The notes under the pieces: model-generated
What the model saw: only the letters and a program-made list of their open reading frames with translations
The model's database searches: none
What the model was told of the DNA's origin: nothing
Assembly: GCA_963717455.1 (NCBI GenBank)
Contig: OY970336.1
Location: 2,480,001-2,544,000, forward strand
Source of the DNA: Bog-473 sp963717455
GTDB taxonomy: Bacteria; Actinomycetota; Acidimicrobiia; Acidimicrobiales; RAAP-2
Length of the DNA stretch: 64,000 nt
Direction of reading: 5' to 3'
Position numbers and translations under genes: made by a program
Shown: positions 43,984 to 53,541 of the stretch, piece by piece
How positions within the stretch are numbered: position 1 is the stretch's first letter
Layout of the letters: each line of letters starts with the position of its first letter

Positions 43984-44369
43984 TCATTGCTCCCTTCGAA
44001 AATGAACTTTTCCGCCACGGTACTGGGAGAGAGACCATCGGGCGGCGACGGGCCTCCACGCTTCACGCTCGTCACGGAGTCCCACCGACCCGGCAGCGAG
44101 GATTGAGACGGCCGCTGAGTGATCCACCACTTCGGTGAACGGGTTGGTCAGCGTGTGGGTGGGTGCCCAGGCCAGGTCTGACTCCAATAAACCGGCTGAC
44201 GTCCTTTGGGACTGTCTTTCGTTCGATCCGTCGGCCTGGCCCGGTCACCCACTCGACACCCATCGGTCGGACGGGGTGACCTCATAGGAGCCTGCCTCAC
44301 ACAGGCCCGTCGCTGTCTTGTCCGTCGTCCCGCAGGTGCGGTGTCACCCCAACCCAATCCAACGAAGGG
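43984..44369. other. Gene-free stretch before the IS110 transposase
   Basis: No supported gene. As the IS110 family lacks clear inverted repeats, part of this region may be the element's 5' non-coding end. Confidence 0.4.
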
Positions 44370-45429
44370 ATGACAGTGACCAATTTGGCACGAAGCATCA
44401 CCGGCGGCGTCGATACACACCTCGACGTCCATGTACCTGCGGCTTTGGACGAACGAGGGGCCCTCCTCGGCGTCCGAGAGCTTCGCCACGACCCAGAGCG
44501 GCTACAAGAAGCTGCTGGGGTGGCTCTCCGACTTCGGCCCCGTCGAGCTGGTCGGTGTCGAAGGGACGGGTTCCTATGGAGCCGGGCTCACCCGTCACCT
44601 CCAAGCCGAGCGGATTCGCGTCGTCGAAGTGGACCGGCCTAATCGCCAACGCCGGCGACTCAAGGGCAAGTCCGATCCCCAAGACGCCATCTCGGCCGCC
44701 CGTGCCGCCCTTTCGGGCGACGCCTCCGGTGAAGCCAAGACGAGGGACGGAAACGTCGAATCCATGCGGGTATTGCCTGTCGCGAGGGCCTCGGCGCGCA
44801 AGGGACGAACCCAGGCGCTCAACCAGATGCGCAACCTGGTCTCGACCGCCCCCGAGCCCATCAGAGCCGAGCTCCGGGGCCTCAACGTCTTCCACCTCCT
44901 CGAGCGGGCGTCCGCCTATCGACCCGGCACCAAGCGCGACGTCATCTCGCTCACCAAGTTCACCCTTCGGATGCTGGCCCGCCGTGCCATCACCCTCGAA
45001 GAGGAGATCTCCGAGATCGACGCCATCCTCAAACCCTTGGTCAAAGAGACCGCGCCTGAGCTCGTCTCCACACTCGGCATCGGGACCGACGCCGCCTCGG
45101 CGCTCCTCGTCACTGCCGGCGACAATCCCGAACGGCTGCGCAGCGAGGCGGCCTTCGCCCATCTCTGCGGCGCCTCACCACTTGACGCAAGCAGCGGCAA
45201 GAACCAACGACACCGGCTCAACCGCAGCGGCGATCGCCAAGCCAACTCCGCCCTCTGGCACATCGTGATCACGCGCATGGTCTACGACCATCGAACCACC
45301 GAGTACATCAATCGACGAAGGGCGGAGGGCCTGACCAAGAAGGAGGCCGTTCGATGCCTCAAGCGCTACGTCGCCCGCGAGGTCTACGGCCTCTTACCTC
45401 ACGACAAATTGGGACTTGACAGCCCATAG
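44370..45429 (+). pseudogene. IS110-family transposase, frameshifted near its N-terminus
   Basis: DEDD recombinase of IS110 type, about 352 residues when repaired. The frame from ATG 44370 encodes SITGGVDTHLDVHV with the first Asp. Near 44480 one extra base shifts the frame. The second frame continues SFATTQSGYKKLLGWL, VEGTGSYGAG (Glu), KGKSDPQDAISAARAAL (Asp, Asp) and the Transposase_20 domain (LVSTLGIGTDAASALL, LCGASPLDASSGKNQ). The rest is intact. The shift either inactivates it or is bypassed by frameshifting. Confidence 0.85.
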
Positions 45430-45499
45430 GAGCATCGAAGGGGGGCACCCTCAACGGCACCAATGAGGCAGTCTCGCCTGCACTCTTTTGGGCAGCGCT

Positions 45500-46210
45500 T
45501 TATGTCGTCGTCGTAGCAGCGGATTGGCTCCCTGATGCCTTGCCACAGAGGACGTAGGGATGTACGGCCAACTGCTCTCCGGCGCCGAGCGGCCCGATCA
45601 CAGATGCGACCGCTCGCCACCCGTTAGCCCCCGCTGGGAACGAGGATCGCAGGGTGACATTCTTGCTCCCGAAGCCTGTTGCAGAGACCTGAGCGCCGCC
45701 TCCGAGTGAGATCACACCTGGCGGGCACGACGCCGTTGCAACCACGATCGTCCCGACCGGTGGGTTGGCGGCAGAGAGCACAGTCGCGCCGGACACGACG
45801 GTGCTCGCGACGATCGTGCCGCTCGCTCCGGCGGGCCCAGGAACGCCCTGCGCCCCAGCCGGACCCGTGAGCCCTGTGGCTCCCTTTGGTCCGGCCGGTC
45901 CCGGCGATCCGGTTGCTCCTTGTGGTCCTTTGGCTCCCGTGGGACCCGACACCCCTTGTGGGCCTTCCGCACCAGTGGCGCCTTGGAGTCCCGTCGGCCC
46001 CTGCGGACCGGCCACGGCACCAGGTGTCGACGTCAGCGCGATCACTCCGACCGCTAGTGCAGCGAGCGCCAACGCGATCGCGGCGATCAACGCCCAGAGG
46101 ATCGTCCGGTTCGAGATACCGAGCTCGCTTTTCGACGCGTCGATCTGACTCATTTGCTGCGTGTCGCCAAAGTCCACAAGGTTCGGCCGCATGTTCTCCG
46201 TCTGTGCCAC
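45500..46210 (-). CDS. Collagen-repeat membrane protein
   Basis: 236 residues. A 36-residue cytosolic start and one transmembrane helix (about 37-59) come first. About 21 uninterrupted Gly-X-Y triplets (68-131, such as GPQGPTGLQGATG) follow. A globular C-terminal domain ends in CPPGVISLGGGAQVSATG and ASVIGPLGAGEQLAVHPYVL, with two cysteines. The triplets should form a trimeric collagen-like stalk presenting the C-terminal domain outside. Similar C-terminal domains occur in other bacterial collagen-like proteins. The GTG start at 46210 encodes MAQTENMRPN. Confidence 0.85.
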   Translation of the reverse strand: MAQTENMRPNLVDFGDTQQMSQIDASKSELGISNRTILWALIAAIALALAALAVGVIALTSTPGAVAGPQGPTGLQGATGAEGPQGVSGPTGAKGPQGATGSPGPAGPKGATGLTGPAGAQGVPGPAGASGTIVASTVVSGATVLSAANPPVGTIVVATASCPPGVISLGGGAQVSATGFGSKNVTLRSSFPAGANGWRAVASVIGPLGAGEQLAVHPYVLCGKASGSQSAATTTT

Positions 46211-46578
46211 CTTCGTTGCCCTCCCCTCCCGCCAAGATGACAGTTACGTTACGCACTTTTCGATTCTGAAAGCGCCAAGGGCTCAGTCAGAGAGGACCTG
46301 GATTCCCCAGCATCTGACCTGTGAACGACCGCAGAGCGCATATGAGCCAAGCCGCGGAGCGAATCAACACCCGCCGCGGGTTTGGGCGGGCTGCGCTCCG
46401 AAGTGCCGTACCTGCCCCATGTTTCTGATGGGTCAGAGTTCCAGATTGGTCTTGCATCTAGTGGTGTCGGACACGGTTCCCGCACTACCCAGGTTGCTTT
46501 GAGGTGCTTCAGCTAACAATGCAACCCAGGAAATCAATTCCGCTGTGTGAGGCGGCGGAACGTCGAAAGGAGACCACC

Positions 46579-46872
46579 ATGGCGTTCGTTCAGATCATCG
46601 AGTGCCGATCAAGAGAATTCGACAAGATCCAGCGGCTCGAAGATGAGTGGCGAGCGGCGACGGAGGGCAAGCGCACACTTCGGCGCTCCATCGTCGCCCG
46701 AGACCGCACAGACCCAGACCGACACCTGATCCTCGCGTTTTTCGACTCTTATGAGGCCGCCATGGAGAACTCGAATCTGCCGGAGACATCCGAATTCAGT
46801 GAGAAGCAGGCGGCACTCCTCGACGGGCCGATGACGTTCCAGGACCTTGACGTGATCGAGGACCGCGCGTAG
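46579..46872 (+). CDS. Small dimeric alpha/beta-barrel protein
   Basis: 97 residues. FVQIIECRSREFDKIQRLED, RRSIVARDRTDPDRHLILAF and SYEAAMENSNLPETSEF follow the strand-helix-strand-strand pattern of ABM-like proteins. No catalytic residues are identified. GAAAGGAGACC precedes the ATG as a ribosome-binding site. A similar but two-domain protein is encoded at 38687-39289. Confidence 0.65.
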   Translation: MAFVQIIECRSREFDKIQRLEDEWRAATEGKRTLRRSIVARDRTDPDRHLILAFFDSYEAAMENSNLPETSEFSEKQAALLDGPMTFQDLDVIEDRA

Positions 46873-47015
46873 GACCGGAACGCATTCCCCGGCTCGTCAT
46901 CATTGGATAGCAGTCCGACGACACTCGGCGAGTCCAGCGTTTGGCATTTGTTTCGTCATCCGCCAAGTGCCGCGGGCAGCCGGGGAGGGCAACCGGGAAA
47001 TTGGAGGAGTGCGCC

Positions 47016-47582
47016 ATGGCAAACATCGCCCAGCTGCATCGAAGGGCTCTCGACGAGACCCGCTCCGTCGTGGCCAACATTGATCGTGCCCAATGGGCCG
47101 ACGCGACTCCCTGTGACGGCTGGGACGTCCAAGCCCTCCTGAATCACCTGGTGTCGGGCAACCTGTGGGCGGCCGAGCTTGGCTCGGGCCACACCATCGA
47201 GGAGGTCGGTGACCGCCTCGATGGTGACGTGCTCGGGAAGGACGCCTTGGCTGCATATGACGGTTCGGCCAAGGCGGCATCGGCTGCCTTCGAGGCACCC
47301 GGGGCGCTCGACGCGCCCTGCGCTGTCTCCTACGGGCCGGTCCCGGGCTCCGTGTACGCCGGCCACCGCTTCATTGATGTCCTGATTCACGGATGGGACC
47401 TGGCAACCGCCACCGGCCAGGATGCCACCCTCGATCCCGAACTGGTGGACGCCGCCTACAGGCTCCTCCAGGATCAGGCCGACATGGTACGAGCCAGTGG
47501 GATGTTCGGCGAGGACATTCTCGTGCCCGCCGGTGTGGGACCGCAGACGCAACTCCTCGCGTTCATCGGTCGCAAAGGCTGA
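47016..47582 (+). CDS. TIGR03086-type metal-binding protein (mycothiol-dependent isomerase-like)
   Basis: 188 residues. The N-terminal DinB/maleylpyruvate-isomerase-like four-helix domain has WADATPCDGWDVQALLNHLV, with the first metal His in NHLV. FIDVLIHGWDLATATGQDAT gives the second His region. Proteins of this type are common in mycothiol-producing actinobacteria and bind a metal ion with thiol cofactors; the reaction is unknown. TTGGAGGAG precedes the ATG at 47016. Confidence 0.85.
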   Translation: MANIAQLHRRALDETRSVVANIDRAQWADATPCDGWDVQALLNHLVSGNLWAAELGSGHTIEEVGDRLDGDVLGKDALAAYDGSAKAASAAFEAPGALDAPCAVSYGPVPGSVYAGHRFIDVLIHGWDLATATGQDATLDPELVDAAYRLLQDQADMVRASGMFGEDILVPAGVGPQTQLLAFIGRKG

Positions 47583-47901
47583 GGAACACCGCGGGCGACT
47601 TCGCAGCGTGGGCGGCGACGGCGGGTCGTAGATCCGAGGTGGGCGCGGGGACTGTTTCCGTTGTGCCGAACAGTCCCACGATCCTGATGCGATGAAGGGG
47701 CGGGGCCTCCGCGGCACCTAAACGCTAGGCCATTCGTGGAGTCTGCAATGGCGAGGTTGTCGGCCGAAGATGAGCGAGATATCGCGCCCCGGTCCGGCCA
47801 ACATTTTCGCTACTTGTCTGGACCTTGCGGACGTCGTTCATGAGTTGGCCGAGTGGCCTCGACTCTTGACGCCGACGTTCTCGTTCGGGGTGACTCCTCG
47901 C
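47583..47901. other. Short gene-free stretch
   Basis: No supported gene and no clear terminator after the TIGR03086-type gene. Confidence 0.35.
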
Positions 47902-48162
47902 CTAGAAGCAGGGATCGGCTAGTTCAAGTATCCGACGGAGCGCGTGCTCCCATGGAGCTCGCGAGCACCCGACCCGGCCGTCGTAGGAGACAGCTTCAAT
48001 CAACCGGGACGGATTGCCCTCTCGGACGACTTCGAGCACGTCCTGAGCATTGCCGCCCTCCTTCACGAGAACAATCCCGCGTTGACCTGAGGTCAGCTCA
48101 TACTGATGTTGGTCGGCTTCATCAGCTGCCAGCCAGTCGTCGCCGCGCACCATGACGATCAT
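47902..48162 (-). CDS. Small protein of unknown function
   Basis: About 86 residues from ATG 48162 (MIVMVRGDDWLAADEADQHQ) to LRRILELADPCF. It has alternating strand-like and helical segments (GQRGIVLVKEGGNAQDVLEV). A GTG five codons upstream is an alternative start. Codon pattern is consistent with coding. No family is recognised. Confidence 0.4.
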   Translation of the reverse strand: MIVMVRGDDWLAADEADQHQYELTSGQRGIVLVKEGGNAQDVLEVVREGNPSRLIEAVSYDGRVGCSRAPWEHALRRILELADPCF

Positions 48163-48536
48163 TACCTCGCCGAGCACGGCTATGAGCGTATGTGGCCAAG
48201 GTGTCCATTCGGTGAACGCCTTCAGTGGCTACGCGGAGCCAAGCGAGCTCACCGGAAGACCGGCCTGGCTGCGCGGGTCGGGGGCGGTCTTCGAGACCGA
48301 TTCCAGATCCGGTGTGAGCACGCAGGCGATCTGGCGCACCCCGATCGGGGGCCTGACAGCTTCAGAGCATCCCGGAATGTTCGGCCCGATTGGGGATCAC
48401 AGACGGCCCGCATGGTAGTCACGTGAACACGTCCCCCCTTGGGAGTGACGCCTTGTTGAAGTTGGACGACCCACCTGTCGTCGTCCTGTGCAGGCTCGAC
48501 GCCTTCTTCTGAGCACCTATAGAAGGAGGCCGTGTC
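48163..48536. other. Gene-free divergent region
   Basis: Lies between the divergent starts of the small minus-strand gene and the cold-shock-like gene. No further feature was seen apart from the ribosome-binding site GAAGGAGGCC before 48537. Confidence 0.35.
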
Positions 48537-48887
48537 ATGGTACAAGGCACAATGAAATGGACGAGTCCCACCAGGGAGTTCGGTCTGCTTACACCAGACG
48601 ACGGGAGCCGCGACATCTTCGTGCGGTTTGCGTCCGCCATCGAATCCACGTGCACCTCGGATGGGCGGGGAGGATTTGCCATCGAGGATGTAGTGGCACC
48701 GGCACCGCCGCGCCACAGGGTGGCGTCGAGTGTGGAAGTCCGCACGAGACTTGAGGGGGGGCAGTGGGCAGGTGGTTACGAGATCGCTCAAGTTGTCGAG
48801 TTGGGTTACCGAATACGGCGTCCGGGATCGCTGGACACGCTTCCGGACGTCTTTGTGGCGGCCGATGTGCGACGAGCAAGCAAATAG
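48537..48887 (+). CDS. Divergent cold-shock-domain-like protein with extra C-terminal domain
   Basis: 116 residues. The start MVQGTMKWTSPTREFGLLTP and DDGSRDIFVRF parallels cold-shock proteins (GTVKWFN..KGFGFITP..DVFVHF). The RNP motifs are altered: WF became WT, GFGF became EFGL and FVHF became FVRF. Only about 35 residues of the domain are recognisable. A second part (VRTRLEGGQWAGGYEIAQVV to LPDVFVAADVRRA) follows, of a type seen alone in small actinobacterial proteins. Nucleic-acid binding is therefore doubtful. AGAAGGAGGCC precedes the ATG as a strong ribosome-binding site. Confidence 0.65.
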   Translation: MVQGTMKWTSPTREFGLLTPDDGSRDIFVRFASAIESTCTSDGRGGFAIEDVVAPAPPRHRVASSVEVRTRLEGGQWAGGYEIAQVVELGYRIRRPGSLDTLPDVFVAADVRRASK

Positions 48888-49437
48888 TCCTGGCTGACCG
48901 TGGTAGCGCAACCTGCCTTCACCGTCTCGGCGTTCGGAGACACCCTCATCCCATTCAGACCTTCCCGGACGCGACATATAGGGATGAAGGCGTACACTCG
49001 CAACCAGAGGTGCTGAACCGGAAGTAGGGCCGCCCGTGAAGAGACTGGTGAAGTTGTCGTGGCGGGCTCGGGGTCGTGCTGGTGGTACTTGTACCGCCGA
49101 AGTTGACCACCCGATTCGCGGTTATCGAATCGACCCAAAGTACCGGTCCAATCCTCTCGCTCCATCCGGTAGCCAGGGATCACCCCCAACAGTGTCAGGG
49201 ATTTCCTTCGACGGGGACGCCTATTGGGTCCGGCTCTCAGCTGCCCAGGGCTGGCCGCGTTCGATTCGGGTAACCCAAAGTGATGTGGACGGTGCGAGAG
49301 AGACTCGCGCTGATGACATCGCGTAGGAAAGGTGTCGCCTGTCGCTCGTCTTCGTCGTCTTCACCCCAAGAACGGCAGCATCGTGGACGTGCCTCACCGA
49401 CCGCGAACTGGGATACCTTGCGGTTCGTCTTCAACCG
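48888..49437. other. Stretch without a confident gene
   Basis: One plus-strand frame at 49036-49326 (96 codons, GTG start) was considered. It has no ribosome-binding site and no recognised domain. Nothing else was seen. Confidence 0.35.
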
Positions 49438-49767
49438 TCACGGATAGATCCAAAAGTCAACTCCGATACTGGAGAGCACATTCTCAAGCCGACCGCGCTC
49501 GATAGCGGGTTGCTCAAAGCGGCTTGGTTCGGTTTCGATGCCACAGGCACGACAGAGGCGGATCAGTGATCGGTCGTAGCTGATCTGATCGGCGAGAGTC
49601 CCAGGAACTGTTACCTCGGCTCTTTCCGTCGTGATCGCCAGGCGGGCCATGAGAGCGGTTTGAATCAACACCGCTATGTCGCTTTCTTGGTCTCCGTCGA
49701 GAAGAGCCCTCGACACAAGATCCGCGTACATGGCCATACACCGAGTGTCAGCGTTCTGCCAAGGCAT
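49438..49767 (-). CDS. Small protein of unknown function
   Basis: 109 residues starting MPWQNADTRCMAMYADLVSR. The start at 49767 was chosen because GGAGGT sits 8 bp upstream. Helical content is high (DIAVLIQTALMARLAITTER). Four cysteine/histidine-poor segments give no zinc motif. No family is recognised. Confidence 0.5.
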   Translation of the reverse strand: MPWQNADTRCMAMYADLVSRALLDGDQESDIAVLIQTALMARLAITTERAEVTVPGTLADQISYDRSLIRLCRACGIETEPSRFEQPAIERGRLENVLSSIGVDFWIYP

Positions 49768-50039
49768 AAACAGGGACCTCCGACACCAATGCCGCGATTT
49801 GGGTCCTTGTGACTTATTGCTCGATCGCCCTCCGACCTGGACCTCTGGGCGATGATCTCGGCGTTCCGGCATCTCTGCACTGTCGTCGGGCGACTTCGGG
49901 GAGCCGCATTGACCGCCCCACTAGTGATGGCATGCCGAAGGGTGAGACCCACTCCCGGCGTACGCGGGCTCCCCTTTCTTTGCCCCTTAGAACAGTGGTC
50001 GCGTCATCGCAAGCGACCTTCCGACGATCGCGGGATTCG

Positions 50040-51104
50040 TTAGGTGGTCAGAGTGCACACAGCGACTGGTTCGTCGAAGCCTTTGAGCGATCGGCGACCG
50101 GCCGGTTCGCAGGCGACATCGGTGAGGAATGTGGCGGTCGCGGTGTCGATGAGTACCTCGCCGGGGACGGCTTGGTCGGTGAGCCTGGCGGCGAGATTGA
50201 CGATCGGGCCGTAGTAGTCGCCCCGCAAGGTCAGAACCTCGCCGTAACACAACCCGCCGCGAGGCTGGACAGTGGTGGCAAACTCGGCGATGAGGGCGAG
50301 CGCAATACGTGCCGCTTCCTGAGCGCCCAATGCGGTGAACATGACTTCATCGCCGATGTGCTTGATCACCCTGCCACCGAACGCCGAAGCGATGTCGAAC
50401 GCCCGCGCTTCGAAGCGTGTGACCAGTGCGACGAGATCCTTGGGGGAGAGTTGTCGCGCTAAGGGTGTGAAGCCGACAAGATCAACGAAGCCGATGGCGA
50501 GGCGAGCCATCGACCGCTCGCTCACGTCTTGTTGTGTGTGTCGCTGCCGTTGGATCGCTTCGAGGAGATGGTGGATGAATAGCGTCCCTAGACTCGGACC
50601 CAGCTCCTGGGCGACCTCGCCGATCCTCGTCTCCGCACGTACCCAGTCGATGAGATCGACCTCATTTGCTTCGAGATGAGCTTCCACATCTTGAACAAAG
50701 GTGCTTACTGCAGCCTCTGCGATGCGGGAGACCGACAGGCCGATCACGCGCAACAGATTCTCGCCCGCACCTCGACTGAGGTTCTCGTCGCTCACTGCCC
50801 CTCCCGCACCTCCACCAACGCCCCGCAACACCGACAGGAGCGTGAGATCGTTCCCGCCCAGCGCGGGACCGGATTGGTCGAGCGCAATACCGAACAGCCG
50901 GTAGATCTCCAGAAGCTCCTCCGTCGATGCGCCGGTCCTTGCCGCCACCTCGTCGACCGACAAAGTGAAGTCACGGCTCAAGACGAGATCAACAGCCAAT
51001 GCTGGGAGTCGTCGGGCGACTGCCGCTTGTTCGATCTGCGTATCGGTGGCACCAAGGCCACGCAATAGGTCGACGATCTCGGGATCCACCTTTGACAGCT
51101 GCAT
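50040..51104 (-). CDS. Class III adenylate/guanylate cyclase
   Basis: Makes a cyclic nucleotide from NTP. The protein has 354 residues. An N-terminal helical region (about 1-200) contains a helix-turn-helix-like FTLSVDEVAARTGASTEELL. The cyclase homology domain is at about 200-354. AIGFVDLVGFTPLA carries the first metal Asp. RVIKHIGDEVMF carries the second Asp and the purine-specifying Lys. GPIVNLAARL carries the transition-state Asn and Arg. All catalytic positions appear present, and the Lys favours ATP. ATG 51104 is chosen; a TTG at 51134 is an alternative. Confidence 0.87.
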   Translation of the reverse strand: MQLSKVDPEIVDLLRGLGATDTQIEQAAVARRLPALAVDLVLSRDFTLSVDEVAARTGASTEELLEIYRLFGIALDQSGPALGGNDLTLLSVLRGVGGGAGGAVSDENLSRGAGENLLRVIGLSVSRIAEAAVSTFVQDVEAHLEANEVDLIDWVRAETRIGEVAQELGPSLGTLFIHHLLEAIQRQRHTQQDVSERSMARLAIGFVDLVGFTPLARQLSPKDLVALVTRFEARAFDIASAFGGRVIKHIGDEVMFTALGAQEAARIALALIAEFATTVQPRGGLCYGEVLTLRGDYYGPIVNLAARLTDQAVPGEVLIDTATATFLTDVACEPAGRRSLKGFDEPVAVCTLTT

Positions 51105-51409
51105 GACGACAGGCTGCCACGTCACCTGGGCCAACCAAGGGCCAAGACGGATGTCCGCCCGGATGGTCCTGCCCTCGCACCCTCTAGCCCGAAAGTGCCG
51201 GTCGGCGGCAGTTAGCCGACTGCAAGCGCCGTCCTCTCTATAGCGCTCCCAGTCCCGGCAGCGAACGGAGATACCCGGTCAATGGCGCGGGTGCGCCCTT
51301 AGTTGGTCTGCCCCCGCCCCCACCTTGTCTTCTGATCAGAGTTCAATCTCGACCCATGTCGATGTCTGCCAGCTAGCCGTTGGGCCGCCTTCGGTGCCGG
51401 ATTCCATCA

Positions 51410-52573
51410 TCACCGCCAGGCCTTCCGGATCGGCAAGGAACTTGTCCAGAACGCGTCACCCCACCAACGGATCCAGTACCCGTGGGGGTGGGTGTCGGCC
51501 AGGCGGGCCGGCTCAGCGCCGTCGGGTCCGATGTGGACGAGGGCCGTCGCCAGGTCGGGCCCCTCGCGCCGCACGGGGGAGGGGGGCGTGGGCAGGCCGG
51601 GCGTCTCGAAGGGCGACTCGCAGTAGAGGTGGTGCACCGGTCGGTCCTGCCCGAGCGAACGGACCTCGTCGGCCAGGGTGCGCTGCTGCGCCGCGTCGAG
51701 GTAGGCCGCGACCCAGGAGTGGAACACGACGAGTGGGCCGTCGCCGGGGATGGTGGCGGCGATACGCGGCAGGTCGGTCACCATGTCCCCCTGTTCGAGC
51801 CGCGGCGGGCGCGCCGAGGCGCGCACGTTGGCCAACGCCGCGCGCAGGCGTCCGAAGCGCGGGAGGTTGTCGGGCCACTGGCAAGCCAGCAGCCACCGGG
51901 CGGCGTCGTCGGAGAAGGGGTCGAGCGGAGAGAGGTCGAGGCCGACGCGCTCCGCCACGGCGGGCAGCCGGAGCTCGGGCAGGCCCTCGAGGTCGTCGCG
52001 GGCAGTGCACTCCAGCGCGACCGCGGCGGCGGGGGCGCCCGCACGGATGGCCTGGTCGCCTTCGGCCGCCCGGTAGGTGTAGGCGTAGTCGTCGAAGAGC
52101 AGGTTGAGGCCGGCCGAAGTGCCGAGGTCGAGCAGGGACAGCGGCTCCTCCCAGCCGTGGTGCGCCGCGATGTGGCACAGGCCTGGCAGCAGCGCGGTGC
52201 AGCGCCCGACCTCGTTGGTCTGGGTCGTGCGGGTGGCGATCAACGCCTCCAGCTCGGTGCGGTGCTCACCGCAGAAGTCGGCGAAGGACGCAGCCGCGTC
52301 ACCCGACGGGTCGTAGGGGGTGCCGAGCACGTCGGCCACGGTGTCGTAGTGGGCGGCGAGCGGGTGCTCGACGCCGGAGAGGAGCAGGAAGTGCACGGCC
52401 GCCAGCAGCAAGAGCGGCCGGCGCTGGGGGAGTGGTGCTCCGTCGAGGAGGGAGAGCACCTCGTCGTCTTCGGCCGCGGCCCGGCAGATGACCGGGTAGG
52501 TGGCGCCGCCGTCCCGCTCGACCACCGCAGCGAAGCCCCGGAAGTGGTCGGCCAGCGGCTGTTCGACGAGCAT
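51410..52573 (-). CDS. DUF2332 family protein
   Basis: 387 residues. The length and the segment LLDLGTSAGLNLLFDDYAY, a nucleotide/SAM-binding-like glycine loop, are typical of DUF2332. HPHGYWIRWWGDAFWTS closes the protein. The family has a methyltransferase-like fold but no proven activity. The ATG at 52573 lies 5 bp after the sortase stop, so the two are probably cotranscribed. Confidence 0.85.
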   Translation of the reverse strand: MLVEQPLADHFRGFAAVVERDGGATYPVICRAAAEDDEVLSLLDGAPLPQRRPLLLLAAVHFLLLSGVEHPLAAHYDTVADVLGTPYDPSGDAAASFADFCGEHRTELEALIATRTTQTNEVGRCTALLPGLCHIAAHHGWEEPLSLLDLGTSAGLNLLFDDYAYTYRAAEGDQAIRAGAPAAAVALECTARDDLEGLPELRLPAVAERVGLDLSPLDPFSDDAARWLLACQWPDNLPRFGRLRAALANVRASARPPRLEQGDMVTDLPRIAATIPGDGPLVVFHSWVAAYLDAAQQRTLADEVRSLGQDRPVHHLYCESPFETPGLPTPPSPVRREGPDLATALVHIGPDGAEPARLADTHPHGYWIRWWGDAFWTSSLPIRKAWR

Positions 52574-52577
52574 GGGG

Positions 52578-53492
52578 TCAGAAGCTGGCGGGGAGCAGCG
52601 GGCTGACCGCCCCGAAGAAGAACCAGAGCAGGACCAGCATCCCGGCCACACCCACTCCGTAAATGACCCAGCGCCGGCTGCGGAAGCGGTAGGCGGCATA
52701 GAGAATGCCGGCGCCGACCGCCACGGTGACGAACCCCCAGAACAGTGCGTCGGTCAGCTGGACGTCGGAATTCCCGGCCAGGTTCTCGCTCTTCGGGTCG
52801 GCGTGGAGCTGCGCGGGCGGCAGGCCCGAGTTCGGGAAGAGCTGGGAGTGAGCCAGCTTGCCCTGGACGACCAGGCGCGACGAGGCGCTGAAGCGCGGAT
52901 TGCAGGTGGTGAGCGTGAGCTGGTCGGCGAAGACGTTCTGGATGACGCTGGTGTCGCTCGGCGACACGACGAAGGATTTGGTCGTGTCGTAGACGAAGAT
53001 GCCCTGCAGGGTGGTGAGCACGATCGGATCGCCGACCTTCACGGAGTCGAGGTTGTAGAAGGGGTGGCCGTAGGTCGTCCGGTGCCCGGCAACGGCGGCG
53101 TTGCCGCTCTGCCCGGGCAGCGGCGTCCCGGTGTAGTGACCCGGGCCCTTGCGCAGGTCGGGAGTGTTCGTGCCTTCGACGACCACCTGGTTGACGCCGA
53201 TCCTGGGGATCCAGATGTAGCCGATGGGGTCGCCCTCGGGCGGCGCGTTCGTGCGGGGCGCGGCCATCGGCGGGCCGGTGGGAAGCTTGTTCAGCGCAGC
53301 CTCCTCGGCCAGGGCGTGGCGGATGGCCTCGCTGTTGGTCTGCTGCTGGAGCTGGGTGCGCAGCCCGGCCTGGGTGCGCGACTCTTGAATGGAGGTGCCC
53401 CAGATCTGGTACGCCGTAAAGAGGAGCAACACGACACCGGCCCCGATGAGGACCCGCCCGCAGATGTCGAGAACCCACCGGATTGGGGACAT
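52578..53492 (-). CDS. Class E sortase
   Basis: Membrane transpeptidase that attaches proteins with LAxTG-type signals to peptidoglycan. The protein has 304 residues. It has an N-terminal transmembrane helix (about 9-31) and, unusually, two more helices at the C-terminus (about 250-300). The catalytic His is in AVAGHRTTYGHPF near 129. The Cys is in LTLTTCNPRF near 193 and the Arg in SSRLVVQG. No substrate with a sorting signal is encoded in this window. Confidence 0.92.
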   Translation of the reverse strand: MSPIRWVLDICGRVLIGAGVVLLLFTAYQIWGTSIQESRTQAGLRTQLQQQTNSEAIRHALAEEAALNKLPTGPPMAAPRTNAPPEGDPIGYIWIPRIGVNQVVVEGTNTPDLRKGPGHYTGTPLPGQSGNAAVAGHRTTYGHPFYNLDSVKVGDPIVLTTLQGIFVYDTTKSFVVSPSDTSVIQNVFADQLTLTTCNPRFSASSRLVVQGKLAHSQLFPNSGLPPAQLHADPKSENLAGNSDVQLTDALFWGFVTVAVGAGILYAAYRFRSRRWVIYGVGVAGMLVLLWFFFGAVSPLLPASF

Positions 53493-53541
53493 CGAAGGGA
53501 GAGACTAGGGCGGCGGGGCACCCAGCCCGGTTCGCCCGGGC

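Noticed and set aside
49036..49326. 96-codon plus-strand frame with GTG start
   Set aside because: It has no ribosome-binding site and no recognisable domain. Only weak coding character is seen, so it is not listed as a gene.
28212..51300. An antiviral defence or toxin-antitoxin system among the accessory genes
   Set aside because: None of the frames shows nuclease, helicase, TIR, retron or toxin-antitoxin motifs. The intact genes are transposases, enzymes and small ligand-binding proteins.
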